Positions 6,973 to 7,710 of a stretch of 7,710 bases of DNA are shown here, in pieces (positions within the stretch are counted from its first letter, which is position 1; each line of letters opens with the position of its first letter). The DNA is taken from positions 1 to 7,710 of the forward strand of contig CAJVYZ010000118.1 of assembly GCA_913009915.1 (NCBI GenBank). Direction: 5' to 3'. Origin of the DNA: an uncultured Gemmatimonadota bacterium (GTDB lineage Bacteria > Gemmatimonadota > Gemmatimonadetes > Gemmatimonadales > GWC2-71-9). Position numbers and translations under genes: made by a program. Under the pieces are notes generated by a model. It made no database searches. It was given only the letters and a program-made list of their open reading frames with translations, and was not told the origin of the DNA.

Positions 6973-7338
6973 ATGCTACAGCCGTATATCCCGCTACTGC
7001 TACTGGTCCTCTTCGTAGTGGCCAACGCGATCATGATGATCGGCATGTCGCACATGTTGTCCAGCTACCGGCGGACGCCCACCAAGCTCGAGTCCTATGA
7101 ATCGGGCATCCCTGTCGTGGAGGACGCCCGGGGTCGGTTTTCGGTCAAGTTCTATCTGGTGGCCATGTTGTTCATCATCTTCGATATCGAGGTGGTGTTC
7201 CTGGTGCCGTGGGCCGTGGCCTTTCGCCAGCTACCCGAGCATTCCGGTTACTTGCTGGGAACCATGGGCTTTTTCCTGGCGGTACTAACGGTAGGATTCG
7301 TCTATGCCTGGAAGCGGGGAGCGCTGGAATGGTCGTAG
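6973..7338 (+). CDS. nuoA: NADH-quinone oxidoreductase subunit A
   Basis: A 121-residue membrane subunit of respiratory complex I, which couples NADH (or ferredoxin) oxidation and quinone reduction to proton pumping. Three membrane helices are predicted at about 5-28, 60-83 and 92-113. The diagnostic stretch is intact: YESGIP at 42-47, an ARGRFSVKFYLVAMLFIIF segment at 52-70, then DIEVVFLVPW at 71-80. Its acidic residues line the quinone/antiporter junction in known structures. The start ATG has GAGGG at 6957-6961, eleven bases upstream; an in-frame ATG at 6955 is closed by TGA. nuoA normally heads the nuoA-N operon and is followed closely by nuoB. Here the next 250 bases show no nuoB, only antisense flavoprotein-like sequence, so this copy may be an orphan or the contig end may be misjoined. 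Confidence 0.96.
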   Translation: MLQPYIPLLLLVLFVVANAIMMIGMSHMLSSYRRTPTKLESYESGIPVVEDARGRFSVKFYLVAMLFIIFDIEVVFLVPWAVAFRQLPEHSGYLLGTMGFFLAVLTVGFVYAWKRGALEWS

Positions 7339-7585
7339 AAACGGTGTCTGTACGGAGGTGGTGAAGGCGTTCCCAGTTTGGCGGCCTTGGCGGCCGGCTT
7401 GATCATTTCGCTCAGCGTCGGGTGGACGTGAATCGACTCCGCCTTCTCCATCCCAAAGCGAACGGGACCTTCGACCTCGACACCGAATTAGGCCACCCGC
7501 CGGGAAGGCGACATGCGGCCGGTCGACCGAGTGCGCTTCTACGAATCGCCATGCCCGGCCTGGGCGGCATGCTCACACCGGCACC
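7302..7585 (-). pseudogene. C-terminal fragment of a dihydrolipoamide dehydrogenase-like flavoprotein
   Basis: On the minus strand, VRFGMEKAESIHVHPTLSEM followed by IKPAAKAAK is read between about 7463 and 7377. HPTLSE (7424-7407) is the catalytic His-Glu motif of the C-terminal dimerisation domain in the dihydrolipoamide dehydrogenase, glutathione reductase and mercuric reductase family. That frame has a TAA at 7490-7488. One frame over, just upstream, HVAFPAGGLIR (about 7518-7486) loosely resembles the GxHxxGPxAGELI stretch that precedes the motif in the family, implying a one-base frame change. The reading then runs past the usual C-terminus to a TAG at 7304-7302, inside nuoA on the other strand. 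The upstream portion is lost at the 3' adapter. It is a partial, decayed or badly assembled gene end; which family member it was cannot be told. Confidence 0.55.
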
Positions 7586-7651
7586 AGATCGGAAGAGCAC
7601 ACGTCTGAACTCCAGTCACACTGATATATCTCGTATGCCGTCTTCTGCTTG
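7586..7651 (+). other. Illumina P7-side index adapter (artefact)
   Basis: From AGATCGGAAGAGC at 7586 the sequence follows the TruSeq indexed adapter, with an index region ACTGATAT at 7620-7627, then ATCTCGTATGCCG and TCTTCTGCTTG to 7651. It is not genomic and marks the true insert end at 7585. Translating this stretch yields the artefactual peptide RKSTRLNSSHTDISRMPSS on the + strand. On the minus strand it yields a false start reading MLFRS. Neither belongs to a gene. Confidence 0.98.
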
Positions 7652-7710
7652 AAAAAAAAAAAATCACCCACAACCATCTCCCCCATCCCTCCCCACCACC
7701 CCCTCCTCGC
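7652..7710. other. Read-through tail after the adapter (artefact)
   Basis: Twelve A bases (7652-7663) directly follow the adapter end, then a cytosine-rich low-complexity stretch to the end of the window. This is what an Illumina read gives after running past its template. It carries no biological information and no polyadenylation signal. Confidence 0.93.

Noticed and set aside
7412..7600. - strand open frame starting inside the 3' adapter
   Set aside because: Its start and first residues (MLFRS) are adapter sequence, and the frame differs from the one carrying the HPTLSE motif.
7422..7652. + strand open frame after nuoA ending in adapter
   Set aside because: Its C-terminal third is translated adapter, and the rest is antisense to the HPTLSE-containing flavoprotein fragment.
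7652..7663. Poly-A run as a terminator tract or polyadenylation
   Set aside because: It directly follows the end of the Illumina adapter and is sequencing read-through.
1..7710. CRISPR arrays, tRNA or rRNA genes, insertion sequences, phage genes
   Set aside because: No regular repeat-spacer series, no tRNA- or rRNA-like sequence, and no transposase, integrase or phage-like reading frames were seen on either strand.

Overview
The window is one assembled contig of bacterial DNA with untrimmed Illumina adapter at both ends: P5-side adapter at 1-51, and P7-side index adapter at 7586-7651 followed by poly-A and cytosine-rich read-through to 7710. The biological insert is about 52-7585. It is GC-rich by eye. 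It suggests an uncultured environmental bacterium with anaerobic or mixed metabolism: it has pyruvate:ferredoxin oxidoreductase, a complex I subunit and a membrane-anchored thioredoxin-like protein. I cannot assign a phylum from the sequence alone.

Layout. Six genes read on the + strand. First is a 5'-truncated nifJ-type pyruvate:ferredoxin oxidoreductase (52-3114), coupled by a one-base stop/start overlap to a dihydroorotate dehydrogenase-like flavoprotein (3114-4112). About 770 bases without an intact gene follow. Then come a 57-residue YHS metal-binding protein (4884-5057), a TlpA/ResA-type membrane-anchored thioredoxin (5254-5799), an EamA/DMT-family transporter (6019-6915) and nuoA of complex I (6973-7338).

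Two stretches outside the intact genes look like decayed genes on the opposite strand. At 4159-4586 (minus) there is a remnant joining a c-type-cytochrome-like segment to a second YHS domain, broken by one in-frame stop and three apparent frame changes. At 7302-7585 (minus) there is the C-terminal dimerisation end of a dihydrolipoamide dehydrogenase/mercuric reductase-type flavoprotein, also frame-disrupted and convergent with nuoA.

How the genes work together. The first two genes form a clear co-transcribed pair for pyruvate oxidation to acetyl-CoA with low-potential electron transfer, the second gene being a frequent but poorly understood partner. The YHS and TlpA-like genes could both act in metal or thiol handling, but that link is inference. 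The transporter and nuoA look like unrelated neighbours. I did not find a convincing new multi-gene system. The most interesting biology is the hidden minus-strand remnant carrying a second, inverted YHS copy.
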